Shown here piece by piece: positions 30,292-38,509 of a stretch of 64,000 nucleotides of DNA. Origin of the DNA: Microvirga lupini (GTDB lineage: Bacteria > Pseudomonadota > Alphaproteobacteria > Rhizobiales > Beijerinckiaceae); assembly GCF_014191055.1 (NCBI RefSeq), contig NZ_JACHWB010000005.1, forward strand, positions 62,001 to 126,000, read 5' to 3'. A model generated the notes under the pieces. That model searched no databases, had not been told where the DNA came from, and saw only the letters and a program-made list of their open reading frames with translations. The first letter of the stretch is position 1. Every line of letters starts with the position of its first letter. The position numbers and the translations under genes were made by a program.

Positions 30292-31335
30292 TCATTGAGA
30301 GGAAAGGTCCCGATTGAGAGCAGCCACAATCTTTTCTGAAATCTCGACATGGATTTCCTCTCGTGACCGCTTACCGCCATCTCGGCAGATCACATCCTCA
30401 TCGCCCCCTTCTTCCTTAAGGAGCGCAGGCCCTGCCGATGTACAGAGGCTGAATGCGCTGAAGGCGACGGCGTCTGCCACTGTGTCGTAGCTGGCGCTGG
30501 GGATATTCCTGCCTAAGCCCCGAGCCTCAAGGGCTGGGGGGATCTGACCGGGCTGTCCGAGATTGATGATGTGAACCGGGACCCTGATCCCCGCCAAACT
30601 CTCAGGGGCAAAGCTCTTGCTCAGTTCCGGGTCGACTGCGACAACGGCCTTGACGCGCCGATCCTGATGAGAGCGAGTGAGGTTTGCAGTTTCGATCCTT
30701 TTCAGATCAACGCCGTTCTTGGCAAACCAAGCGCAATCCACTCCTGCATCCGGCAAATCGCATGACTGCTTGTAGCTTGCCGCATCAAGACGGGCTCCTG
30801 TGAGTGCCAGTACGGATGTTCCACCAAGGAAGAATCCGACAGCAGCCACCTTTTCCGGAATGATTCGTGAAGAGAGCGCAGGATCGTTCTCAATGGTAGT
30901 CAGTGCTGCCGAGAGATCGGCGGGGCGCAACCAGATTTCCTGAACAGCCGCCTGTGCATCCCGGGGGCCAAGTTTCGGAGGCCGCGTCACACCCACAATG
31001 TACCCGCGAGCCGCGAGAGATGCGGCGATCCAACCCTCGTGGTTGGGGGCCGCGCGAAAGCCCCCATGAGCCAGCAGGATGACGGGATAGCGGCCTTCGG
31101 CAACAGAAGCATTCCGCAGGCCGGATGTTCCCTTGAAGATCTTGCCCTCTCCAACAGTCTGAGGCGTACCCGCCGATGCGGTGGGATACCAGACCGTCAA
31201 CTCTATTGCTTGTCCGCGAGGGGAAGCCTGAGTGACCATCGAGCGAAAGCCGACTGCATTTTCAGCCGCAACATTGGTCGTGCCGACAATCGCATGAAAC
31301 AGGACTGCGGCAGTCCAAATCCGGCTACGCATCAT
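30292..31335 (-). CDS. Exported alpha/beta-hydrolase-like protein, nucleophile missing
   Basis: The 347-residue protein has a signal peptide (about 1-24) and an alpha/beta hydrolase fold of the dienelactone hydrolase / platelet-activating-factor acetylhydrolase kind. The core has ELTVWYPT, RYPVILLAHGG (oxyanion region) and VHIINLGQP. The nucleophile elbow, normally G-x-S-x-G, reads GFFLGG: a Phe codon (TTC, 30829-30831) stands where Ser is expected. A single C-to-T change in TCC would produce it. The frame is otherwise intact, so it is either a recently inactivated enzyme or a non-catalytic relative. The start ATG-ATG has GGGGAAG upstream. Confidence 0.75.
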   Translation of the reverse strand: MMRSRIWTAAVLFHAIVGTTNVAAENAVGFRSMVTQASPRGQAIELTVWYPTASAGTPQTVGEGKIFKGTSGLRNASVAEGRYPVILLAHGGFRAAPNHEGWIAASLAARGYIVGVTRPPKLGPRDAQAAVQEIWLRPADLSAALTTIENDPALSSRIIPEKVAAVGFFLGGTSVLALTGARLDAASYKQSCDLPDAGVDCAWFAKNGVDLKRIETANLTRSHQDRRVKAVVAVDPELSKSFAPESLAGIRVPVHIINLGQPGQIPPALEARGLGRNIPSASYDTVADAVAFSAFSLCTSAGPALLKEEGGDEDVICRDGGKRSREEIHVEISEKIVAALNRDLSSQ

Positions 31336-31475
31336 GGCTTCCCCTTCAACCCCAATACATACGTGATAACATACACTTTTGTAGCTTCGCAGTCACGTCT
31401 CCAAGAAGCGGTTACAAGCAATGTCATGAGCACTTGGCAAGCCCCGCCGAGCCATTGCGGCGCTATTGGCCAACC

Positions 31476-32261
31476 CTACCCCACCAGCCTCCGATACAGA
31501 TGCCACGTGATATGCCCGAGCACCGGCAGGACCACGACGAGGCCCAAGAAAGCGGGCAGCGCCGCCGTGAACAGCATCAGCACGACGAAAGCCGCCCAGC
31601 CCAGCATGGCGGCCGGGTTGCTCACCACGGCGCGGACGCTGGTGATCATGGCGGAAATGAAATCCACCTCCCGGTCGAGGAGCAGCGGGAAGGACACGAC
31701 CGTGAGCGAGAACGTGACGGTGGCCAGCACCGCCCCGACGATATGGCCGACCGCCAGGAAGGCCAGGCCTTCGGGCGTGGTGAAGAGAACGCCCGGGAAG
31801 CCTCCCGCGGGCATGCCGTGGAGGCCGAAGAACAGGGCGATCAGCAGCCGCACCTGATACATCCAGATGATGAACAGGAAGATGGTCACGAAGGCCATCC
31901 AGGAGATCTCCTTGCCGCCCTGCGCCCAGATCGCCCGGAACACGCCGGACCAGGATGGAACCTGCCCCTGCTCCCGGAGGCGGCTGACCTCGTAGAGCCC
32001 GACCGCCACGAAGGGCCCGACCAGCACGAAGCCGGCGGCAAGCGGATAGACGAGATAGAGCAGGTCCCACAGGAAGGCGCAGGCCAGAATGACGATACCG
32101 CCGAGGGCATAGACGCCCCCAAAAAACAGCCCGAAGGCCGGATAGGCCTGGAAGTCCCTGAGGCCCGCCGACAGGGCATCGACGATGTCGGCGCGCCCGA
32201 TCCGGCGGATCACCGGCTCCTGGCGAGCCAAGGGGACGGTGGTGCGGGTGTCCTCGCTCAT
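31476..32261 (-). CDS. DUF2189 integral membrane protein
   Basis: The 261-residue protein has about six membrane helices and the DUF2189 pattern: an N-terminal cytoplasmic stretch with IRRIGRADIVDALSAGLRDF, then LVGPFVAVGLYEVSRLREQG. The family is widespread in proteobacteria; its function is unknown. The ATG at 32261 is preferred to one at 32294 because the conserved region starts shortly after. It stands alone between the hydrolase-like gene and the acetyltransferase. Confidence 0.85.
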   Translation of the reverse strand: MSEDTRTTVPLARQEPVIRRIGRADIVDALSAGLRDFQAYPAFGLFFGGVYALGGIVILACAFLWDLLYLVYPLAAGFVLVGPFVAVGLYEVSRLREQGQVPSWSGVFRAIWAQGGKEISWMAFVTIFLFIIWMYQVRLLIALFFGLHGMPAGGFPGVLFTTPEGLAFLAVGHIVGAVLATVTFSLTVVSFPLLLDREVDFISAMITSVRAVVSNPAAMLGWAAFVVLMLFTAALPAFLGLVVVLPVLGHITWHLYRRLVG

Positions 32262-32371
32262 GCGACTGTCCCTTCCTGAACCGATCTTCGGCACCCTGAA
32301 ATCATAGTTTCAGCAAGCGGTAGCGGCCATTCAGGAAGAATCCTTAGTCTTTCCCAGGGTGTTCGCCGCCC

Positions 32372-32788
32372 TCACCCCCAGCGCTTGGCCATCCAGATGC
32401 GGTCGTGGCCGGGCGGGCGGTCCTTCAGGCGGCCGATCTCGGCATAACCCTGCTTTTGGTAGAACCCCTCCGCCTGGAAAGTTGACGTGGTCAGGTGCGC
32501 CCCGATGGCGCCATGCATCCGGGCAGCCTCCTCGGCCATGTCGAGCAGGCGTGAGCCGTAGCCCTGCCCGCGCAGGTCCTCGTCGACCCAGAAATGGTCC
32601 ACCTGCAGCCAGCACAGGGCGACGGCACCACGGATGCCGCCGCGCACCCGGCTCTCGTCGTCCCGCAGAAGCAGGGTGAGAGGGATCAGAGGCAGAGGGC
32701 CGGTCTTCTCGATCACGTGAGCCCGCAGGCCGGCCGTGACGTCGTCCGCGCCGGGCGGGCTGGCTTCTTCGAGAACCTCGATCTGCAT
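32372..32788 (-). CDS. GNAT-family acetyltransferase
   Basis: The 138-residue protein has the acetyl-CoA-binding motif A as VDEDLRGQGYGSRLLDMAEE and a GNAT C-terminal GFYQKQGYAEIGRL. I start it at the ATG at 32788, where GAAGG lies about seven bases upstream; ATG 32824 is possible. The substrate is unknown. It lies just downstream of the MerR-type regulator on the same strand (41 bases) and may be co-transcribed with it. Confidence 0.8.
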   Translation of the reverse strand: MQIEVLEEASPPGADDVTAGLRAHVIEKTGPLPLIPLTLLLRDDESRVRGGIRGAVALCWLQVDHFWVDEDLRGQGYGSRLLDMAEEAARMHGAIGAHLTTSTFQAEGFYQKQGYAEIGRLKDRPPGHDRIWMAKRWG

Positions 32789-32829
32789 CCGGTTGCCTTC
32801 GCATTGAGTGCCGTTGGAGGTCATTGCCT

Positions 32830-33267
32830 CTACCCGCAACACCGGCTCCCACGAGGCCCAGTCAGATCTTGCGTGATGGTGCATTGCGAGGCGGGGCCGC
32901 CTGCACAGGCTGCCGTGCAGTTATCGACGAACGCCTCCAGGCTGCTTTCGAGAGCGCGAAGCTCGATCAGTTTCCGCCGAACCTCGGCGAGATGCGCCTG
33001 GGCGAGATCGCGGGTCTCGTTGCAGTCGCGATCCGGATCCTGGGCCAGGGAGACGAGGGTTCGCACTTGCTCGACGGAGAATCCGAAATCGCGGCAGCGG
33101 CGAATGAACGTCAACTGCCGCAGGTCGTCTTCGGAATAAAAACGATGTCCTCCCGGCCGACGACGGGCTGGCGGCAGCAGGCCGATCTCCTCGTAGTACC
33201 GGATAGTCGGGACATTGCATCCCGTCTGCTCGGCCAAGGCACCGATGGTCAGAGCTCGTGAACACAT
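32830..33267 (-). CDS. MerR-family metal-responsive regulator
   Basis: The 145-residue protein has the winged-helix DNA-binding domain (LTIGALAEQTGCNVPTIRYY, then LLPPARRRPGGHRFY) and a long dimerisation helix. Its cysteines fall at 82 (RDCNETRDLA), 117, 121 and 129 (NCTAACAGGPASQC). Mercury-sensing MerR uses Cys82, Cys117 and Cys126, so the layout closely resembles MerR itself. The gene diverges from a MerF-like gene across a MerR-type operator (33293-33323), which it presumably controls. The metal sensed is inferred, not proven. Confidence 0.88.
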   Translation of the reverse strand: MCSRALTIGALAEQTGCNVPTIRYYEEIGLLPPARRRPGGHRFYSEDDLRQLTFIRRCRDFGFSVEQVRTLVSLAQDPDRDCNETRDLAQAHLAEVRRKLIELRALESSLEAFVDNCTAACAGGPASQCTITQDLTGPRGSRCCG

Positions 33268-33292
33268 ATTCGTGTACTCGGAAAGTATGGGC

Positions 33293-33323
33293 TTGAACCT
33301 CAAGTTACTTGAGGTCGCATCCT
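33293..33323 (+). promoter_or_regulatory. MerR-type promoter and operator
   Basis: A perfect inverted repeat ACCTCAAG-TTA-CTTGAGGT (33297-33315) lies inside a promoter whose -35 (TTGAAC, 33293-33298) and -10 (CATCCT, 33318-33323) are separated by 19 bases. This over-long spacer filled by a dyad is the mark of promoters that MerR proteins activate by untwisting DNA. It drives the MerF-like gene and overlaps the upstream region of the regulator. Confidence 0.8.
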
Positions 33324-33359
33324 CCAGCAACTCTGTCACTTGGATGTTGCGAGGATTGC

Positions 33360-33623
33360 GTGAAAACCACCTACAAACTTCTTGGACTCGGTGCTGCCTG
33401 CGTCGCCTGCTGCTCGTTGCCTGCCATCGGAACCCTGATGGTCGGCCTCGGCCTCGGCGGTCTCAGCGCGACATCGCTCGGTTGGGGGATCGGGTTTGCG
33501 TTCCTGGCCGGCACGGGTGTCGCTCTCTTGATGATGAACCGCAAGCGTCGGGCACCCGCATGCGAAACCACCGGAGCCGGGTGCGGCTGCGCCGGAACGA
33601 AGTCTGCCTCATCGCCGTCGTGA
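33360..33623 (+). CDS. MerF-like small cysteine-rich membrane protein
   Basis: The 87-residue protein has two membrane helices (about 14-35 and 41-60). A cysteine cluster lies at the head of the first (C14, C17, C18 in CVACCSLP), and a cytoplasmic tail has C68, C75 and C77 (RKRRAPAC, GCGCAG). The mercury importer MerF has the same plan: a CC pair in helix 1, GLSA between helices, RKR and Cys after helix 2. The GTG at 33360 has GAGG five bases upstream; the longer TTG start would sit inside the promoter. Mercury or another soft metal is the likely ligand, by inference. Confidence 0.7.
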   Translation: MKTTYKLLGLGAACVACCSLPAIGTLMVGLGLGGLSATSLGWGIGFAFLAGTGVALLMMNRKRRAPACETTGAGCGCAGTKSASSPS

Positions 33624-33729
33624 CGGAAGGCGGTTCATGAGCATGCCTGAAGCCAGACCCATCGCCCAACGGGTCGCACGCCTCTGAAGCGGGATGGTGC
33701 AAACGGCCAAGATAGTGGATGGTCGCGCC

Positions 33730-34053
33730 ATGACGACCATTCTTGCCTATTCGTTGGCCGCCCTGGCGGAGATTGCAGGCTGCTTTGCATTCTGGGCTTG
33801 GCTGCGCCTGGACAGATCCCTCCTGTGGCTCATCCCGGGAGGGCTCTCGCTGGCCCTGTTTGCGTATTTGTTGACCCTTGTTGAAGCCGGCGCCGCCGGC
33901 CGAGCCTACGCTGCCTATGGGGGCGTCTACATCGTCGCCTCGCTCCTTTGGCTGTGGACCGTCGAGGGAATACGCCCAGACCGGTGGGATCTCACGGGAG
34001 GTGCCATCTGCCTCATGGGAGCGGCCCTCATTCTGCTTGGACCGCGGGCCTAG
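33730..34053 (+). CDS. YnfA/UPF0060 family small membrane protein
   Basis: The 107-residue protein has four membrane helices and the YnfA signatures [18 protein letters not shown] and [20 protein letters not shown]. The family is related to small multidrug resistance transporters. The ATG at 33730 matches the length of E. coli YnfA. It is 106 bases after the MerF-like gene on the same strand and could be in the same metal-regulated unit. Confidence 0.92.
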   Translation: MTTILAYSLAALAEIAGCFAFWAWLRLDRSLLWLIPGGLSLALFAYLLTLVEAGAAGRAYAAYGGVYIVASLLWLWTVEGIRPDRWDLTGGAICLMGAALILLGPRA

Positions 34054-34113
34054 AGCATCGAACGCAAAAGTGAACACCGGTTTTGCGTGAAAAGATGCGT
34101 CGAACCAAAAACT

Positions 34114-34155
34114 TAAAGCATCGGACGTGAATTCGAACTCACGTCCGATGCTTTA
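34114..34155. terminator. Strong hairpin after the ynfA gene
   Basis: A perfect 17-pair stem (TAAAGCATCGGACGTGA and its complement) closes an eight-base loop ATTCGAAC. It lies about 60 bases after the ynfA stop, preceded by a diverged family C-like sequence (34051-34110). There is no run of T residues, so a terminator role is only likely. Confidence 0.55.
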
Positions 34156-34231
34156 GAATTCGCGTCGTTTTCGCTCCTGAAAAGGCGGCAAAATCCTTGC
34201 GGAACAAAGGGTGAAACCCCATATTCTGCCT

Positions 34232-34612
34232 ATGGTTACCACCCTTGCGACATCCCTGTTGAGGCCGGCCCGGAACGCTCCTGTCGAGGAGCGGATCGAG
34301 GGCAATTGGCACGTCTATCCGCTGGAGGGCGCGCTGGAGCTCGACTATGTGGATCAGGCCGGCAATGCGACCCGGCGCTGGGTGCTGGCGCGCGAGCTGA
34401 AGGTGGGTCCGGGCAAGATGCTTCTGGGCGGAATCGACATCCTCACCGAGGACGGCTATCGCGGCTTCCGGGTCGACCGCATCCAGCGCCTGGAGGATGC
34501 CGAGACCGGCCTCGTGGTCGAGCACAACATTCTCGACTGGCTCATGAAGCTTGCCGAGCGGCAGGCCCGGGCACGCCGGAAACATCTCGCCCGCCTGCAG
34601 CCCGGCGCTTAG
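34232..34612 (+). CDS. Small WYL-like domain protein
   Basis: The 126-residue protein was not recognised as a named family. Its centre, LELDYVDQAGNATRRWVLAR followed by GGIDILTEDGYRGFRVDRIQ, has the strand pattern and the F-R-x-D-R-I ending of WYL ligand-sensing domains, but it lacks a DNA-binding domain. The ATG at 34232 was chosen; a GTG at 34211 next to AAAGG is also possible. It lies upstream of the peptide-export genes on the same strand, 111 bases away, and could be linked to them. Confidence 0.6.
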   Translation: MVTTLATSLLRPARNAPVEERIEGNWHVYPLEGALELDYVDQAGNATRRWVLARELKVGPGKMLLGGIDILTEDGYRGFRVDRIQRLEDAETGLVVEHNILDWLMKLAERQARARRKHLARLQPGA

Positions 34613-34723
34613 CCCTCGTCTGCGGCAGAACAGCCGAACCGGCCCTCTCGACTGTCCCGTCCCTTGTGTCACCCCGGCCTTTCTGCAACATAGTGTCATA
34701 ATAATGTTGCGTTGGGGGTTGGG

Positions 34724-35974
34724 GTGGCCCAGCAATCCTTGTTCCGGCCAAAGGCCGTGGTGGCGGCCACGGGCGAGCACTCGTCCGTGTCGCTGCCGGT
34801 TGCGCCCCTGTCCTGGCGGCTGCTCGGCGGCTTCATTCTCGCCTGTGTGGCCGTCGTGGTCTTCTTCCTCGGCACGGCCGAATATGCCCGCAAGGAAACG
34901 GCCGGCGGCTCTCTCGTGGCAGCGGGCGGCGCGGTGCGGGTCAGTGCGCTCCGCGGTGGCGTGGTGACGGAGCTTAAGGTGAAGGAAGGCGACCGGGTCA
35001 CTGCCGGCCAGCCGCTCTTCACGGTGGCCTCGCGCCAGGGACTCGAGGTCGGCGGCACCCTGGATGCGGCGGTCCTCGCCTCCCTCGATACGCAGATTCA
35101 GGTGCTGAAGGATCAGATCGCGGCCGATCCGGCCCGCATGGACAACGAGATCCGGCGTCTTGACTCCGCCATCGCCTCCGTGACGGCCGAGCGGGACGCC
35201 CTCGCGGCCCAGCGCACGCTCATGATCGAACGCATCCGGGTGACGGAGGAGCGCCGCCACACCATCGCGCGGCTGAACGAGCAGGGCCATACGACACGCG
35301 CCGCCCTGCAGGAGCAGGACGAGGTTCTGCTCGCCCGCCGGCAGAACATGGCCGAGATAGACCGGGAGCTCGCGGAGGCCGAGAAAAACTTGAGCCAGAC
35401 GCAGCTCCAGCGCGAGCAATTGCCGGTGCAGCAGGCCGAGCGACTGGCGGGCTTACGCCTCAACCTCGCCGACCGGGAACGGCAGCGGGCCGAGGTTCAG
35501 GCGCAAGGCGCGCAGGTGATCACCGCGCCTCTCGGCGGGCGCGTCACGGCCCTGCAGGCCGCGACGGGACAGATCGTCGATCCCAACAAGCCCTTGATGA
35601 CCCTCCTGCCCGATGGCGCCAGCCTGCGGGCGGAACTCTTTGTCCCGAGCCGGGCCATCGGCTTCGTCGAGCCCGGTCAGCGGGTGCGCCTGATGGTCGA
35701 TGCCTTTCCCTATCAGCGCTTCGGCACGCTGGGCGGCTCCGTCGAGACCGTGTCGCAGGCCGTTCTCTCGCCCAATGACGTGATCGGGAAAGTCAGCCTC
35801 TCCGAACCCGCCTATCGCGTCACCGTGCGCCTCGACCGGCAGGTCATCGACGCCTTCGGGCGCGAGGTGCCGCTGCAGCCGGACATGAGCCTCAAGGCCG
35901 ATATCGTGCTCGAGGGCCGCTCCCTCGTCGCCTGGCTGTTCGAGCCGCTCATCAGCGTCAGGGGACGGATGTGA
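34724..35974 (+). CDS. HlyD/CvaA-type membrane fusion protein for peptide export
   Basis: This adaptor links an inner-membrane ABC exporter to an outer-membrane channel. The 416-residue protein has one membrane helix (about 30-50), a lipoyl-like half-motif (VSALRGGVVTELKVKEGDRV), a long coiled coil (about 120-250) and the second half (VITAPLGGRVTALQAATGQI). Architecture and neighbour match CvaA of the colicin V exporter. GTG at 34724 is preferred, with GGGGG just upstream; TTG at 34712 is possible. The stop overlaps the transporter start by four bases. Confidence 0.88.
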   Translation: MAQQSLFRPKAVVAATGEHSSVSLPVAPLSWRLLGGFILACVAVVVFFLGTAEYARKETAGGSLVAAGGAVRVSALRGGVVTELKVKEGDRVTAGQPLFTVASRQGLEVGGTLDAAVLASLDTQIQVLKDQIAADPARMDNEIRRLDSAIASVTAERDALAAQRTLMIERIRVTEERRHTIARLNEQGHTTRAALQEQDEVLLARRQNMAEIDRELAEAEKNLSQTQLQREQLPVQQAERLAGLRLNLADRERQRAEVQAQGAQVITAPLGGRVTALQAATGQIVDPNKPLMTLLPDGASLRAELFVPSRAIGFVEPGQRVRLMVDAFPYQRFGTLGGSVETVSQAVLSPNDVIGKVSLSEPAYRVTVRLDRQVIDAFGREVPLQPDMSLKADIVLEGRSLVAWLFEPLISVRGRM

Positions 35975-38130
35975 AGCTTTTCGCTCGTCTCGATTATTTC
36001 GGCGCCCCTCGCCTGCCGGCGATCATGCAGTCGGAAGCGGCCGAATGCGGGCTTGCCTGCCTCGCCATGGTGGCGACCTATCACGGGCGCGACGTCGATC
36101 TCACGGCCCTGCGCCGCCTGTTTTCAATCTCGCTCAAAGGCGTCACGCTCAAGGACGTGCTCCTCATGGGCCAGCGCCTGGGCATGAGCGGCCGGGGCCT
36201 GCGGCTTGAGCCGGAGCAGCTGAGAGACATCAAGCTGCCCTGCATCCTGCATTGGGACATGAACCACTTCGTGGTGCTCAAAGAGGTCGGCGTCCGGAAG
36301 GTGACGATCCACGATCCGGCTGTGGGCGTGCGCACGCTGAGCCTCGACGAGGTCGGGCACCATTTCACCGGCATCGCCCTTGAGCTGACGCCGACGCAAT
36401 CCTTCGAGCGCAAGAAGGAAATCTCGCGGCTCGGCCTCTCGGCCCTCTGGGGTCGGATGCGCGGGATCAAGCGGGCGCTGGCTCAGGCGCTCGTTCTCTC
36501 CACCGTGCTGCAGTTCGCCGTGCTGGCGGCGCCCTTCTACATGCAGCTTGCCGTCGACGAGGCGGTGATGAAGGGCGACAGCGGCTTGCTGACGGCGCTC
36601 GCGCTCGGCTTCGGCCTGCTCATGCTGATCCATATCGGGGCCGATTGGCTGCGGTCGCACGTGCTGCTTTTCTTAAGCGGCGCGCTCAATTTCCAGATGG
36701 GGGCCAATCTCTTCCATCATCTCGTGCGCCTGCCGCTCGCCTGGTTCGAGAAGCGCCATATCGGCGACCTCGTCTCGCGCTTCCGCTCGGCGGAGCCGAT
36801 CCAGCGGCTGATCTCGGAAGGCCTCGTCGCTGCCCTCGTCGATGGGGTGATGGCAACGCTCACCCTCGCGATGATCCTGATCTACAGCCCCAAGCTGTCG
36901 GGCATCGTGTTCGCGGCGCTGGCCCTTTATGCGCTTCTGCGCTTCGCCCTCTACCGATCGCTGCGCCAGCGGCAGGAGGAGATGATCGAGGCGGCAGCCA
37001 AGGAGCAGACCACCTTCATCGAGACCGCACGCGCCATCCAGAGCATCAAGATCTTCGGGCGGGAATCCGACCGGGAGGCCGTGTGGCAGAACCGCTATGC
37101 CGCTTCGATCAGCCGCTCCATCCGCCAGGGCCGCTTCACTATCGGCTTCAAGACGGCGAACGACCTGATCTATGGCCTCGAGAACGTGCTCGTGGTCTGG
37201 CTCGGCGCCAAGGCCATCATGGCGAACGACATGACCATCGGCATGCTCTACGCGTTCATGGCCTACAAAGAGCAGTTCCTGTCCAAGGCCACCAACCTGA
37301 TCGAGACCGGCATCCAATACCGCATGCTCGACCTCCATCTCGATCGCCTCTCCGACATTGCCCTGACCGAGCGTGAGGGAGACCTGCACGGCGACAGCCT
37401 CGTGGCGCGGCCGGTTGCTGGAGCGGTGGAATTGAGGAACGTGAGCTTCCGCTATGCCGATACCGAGCCCGACGTGCTCTCGGGTGCGGATCTCAAGGTC
37501 GAGGCCGGCGAATTCGTGGCCATCACCGGGCCGTCCGGCGGCGGCAAGACCACGCTTCTCAAGATCATGCTCGGGCTGTTCAAGCCGCGCGACGGCGCGG
37601 TGCTCATCGATGGCACGCCCATCGCGCATTTCGGCATCCAGGGTTTCCGCCAGCAGATCGGCGTGGTGATGCAGGACGACCAGCTTCTGTCCGGATCCAT
37701 TGCGGAGAATATCTGCTTCTTCGATGCAAGGATCGATCTCGACTGGATGCGGGAATGTGCACGGATTGCGGGCGTCGACGACGAGATCATGGCCATGCCC
37801 ATGAACTACAACACGCTGATCGGCGACATGGGCACCACCCTGTCGGGCGGGCAGCGCCAGCGGGTGCTCCTCGCCCGCGCCCTCTACCGTCGCCCACGCA
37901 TGCTCTTCATGGACGAGGGCACGTCGAGCCTCGACCTCGACAAGGAGCGGGAGGTGAACCGGGCGCTGGCCGAGTTGAAGATTACCCGCATCGTCATCGC
38001 CCACCGGCCGGAGACGATCCGCGCCGCGGACCGGATCGTGGTGCTGCGCGAGGGCCGGGTCTCCCCGCCCATGGACGGCGACGCGCTCGCCTTCGCCGAG
38101 GCGGCCCGCCAGGGCCTCGGCCGGACCTGA
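35971..38130 (+). CDS. C39-peptidase ABC exporter (bacteriocin-type, PCAT)
   Basis: The 719-residue protein both trims and exports double-glycine peptides. The N-terminal C39 peptidase has its catalytic set intact: Gln20, Cys26 (QSEAAECGLAC), His99 (WDMNHFVVLKE) and Asp115 (IHDPAVG). Six membrane helices follow (about 160-430), then an ATPase with Walker A GPSGGGKTTLLK, signature LSGGQRQRVLLARAL and Walker B MLFMDEGTSSLD. The GTG start overlaps the fusion-protein stop (GTGA). The intact Cys separates it from HlyB-type RTX exporters, which lack it. A matching precursor peptide is encoded 73 bases downstream on the other strand. Confidence 0.93.
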   Translation: MKLFARLDYFGAPRLPAIMQSEAAECGLACLAMVATYHGRDVDLTALRRLFSISLKGVTLKDVLLMGQRLGMSGRGLRLEPEQLRDIKLPCILHWDMNHFVVLKEVGVRKVTIHDPAVGVRTLSLDEVGHHFTGIALELTPTQSFERKKEISRLGLSALWGRMRGIKRALAQALVLSTVLQFAVLAAPFYMQLAVDEAVMKGDSGLLTALALGFGLLMLIHIGADWLRSHVLLFLSGALNFQMGANLFHHLVRLPLAWFEKRHIGDLVSRFRSAEPIQRLISEGLVAALVDGVMATLTLAMILIYSPKLSGIVFAALALYALLRFALYRSLRQRQEEMIEAAAKEQTTFIETARAIQSIKIFGRESDREAVWQNRYAASISRSIRQGRFTIGFKTANDLIYGLENVLVVWLGAKAIMANDMTIGMLYAFMAYKEQFLSKATNLIETGIQYRMLDLHLDRLSDIALTEREGDLHGDSLVARPVAGAVELRNVSFRYADTEPDVLSGADLKVEAGEFVAITGPSGGGKTTLLKIMLGLFKPRDGAVLIDGTPIAHFGIQGFRQQIGVVMQDDQLLSGSIAENICFFDARIDLDWMRECARIAGVDDEIMAMPMNYNTLIGDMGTTLSGGQRQRVLLARALYRRPRMLFMDEGTSSLDLDKEREVNRALAELKITRIVIAHRPETIRAADRIVVLREGRVSPPMDGDALAFAEAARQGLGRT

Positions 38131-38139
38131 CGTAGAAAA

Positions 38140-38163
38140 GGGCGCGACCGTGTGATCGCGCCC
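38140..38163 (-). terminator. Terminator between the exporter and the peptide gene
   Basis: A perfect eight-pair stem GGGCGCGA / TCGCGCCC with an eight-base loop. On the minus strand it is followed by TTTTC, making it a good terminator for the peptide precursor gene. It also lies ten bases past the exporter stop and may work both ways. Confidence 0.75.
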
Positions 38164-38202
38164 TCTTGCCTGACAGTCCGGGCGTGTGAGCGCCCGACGC
38201 GA

Positions 38203-38325
38203 TCAGCAATCGGTTTGATAGACGATGATCCGGCGACCGCCCGCGACGCCGGCGAGTTCCTTCTCGCTCAGCTCGACGACGGCCTTGATGGCCTTCTTAT
38301 CCGTCTTGGTCTGCGTCTTCTTCAT
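38203..38325 (-). CDS. Double-glycine leader peptide precursor (40 aa)
   Basis: The 40-residue product has a 30-residue leader (MKKTQTKTDKKAIKAVVELS and on) with the pattern LSEKELAGVAGG. That is the hydrophobic-heptad, Gly-Gly signature cut by C39 peptidases. The predicted mature peptide is RRIIVYQTDC: ten residues, strongly basic at the start, one cysteine at the very end. The ATG at 38325 has GGGGGAGG five bases upstream. The gene faces the exporter gene and shares a terminator with it. No immunity or modification gene was recognised. It could be a microcin-like bacteriocin or a signal peptide. Confidence 0.82.
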   Translation of the reverse strand: MKKTQTKTDKKAIKAVVELSEKELAGVAGGRRIIVYQTDC

Positions 38326-38391
38326 GAAGACCTCCCCCACCGTTGAGGTGTTGTTAGGCACCAAACCCTGGCTCAGCGGCCAGTGATACAA

Positions 38392-38420
38392 AGTAACAAA
38401 GCTCCGGCTACGTAAGTCAA
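38392..38420 (-). promoter_or_regulatory. Candidate promoter of the peptide precursor gene
   Basis: Read on the minus strand, TTGACT (38415-38420) and GTTACT (38392-38397) are 17 bases apart, and the region around them is AT-rich compared with its surroundings. Transcription would start about 60 bases before the precursor ATG. Confidence 0.45.
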
Positions 38421-38509
38421 TCGGTAATGTTTTACCTTATCTTAGGGCCGTTGGCGGATATCCTGACAGCGGACTCGCGGGCTTTTTCCCAATGGGTTAT
38501 GAACGCTTC

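Noticed and set aside
34051-34155. Possible attachment site or small RNA after ynfA
   Set aside because: The hairpin and family C-like sequence explain the structure; no integrase or tRNA end is present.
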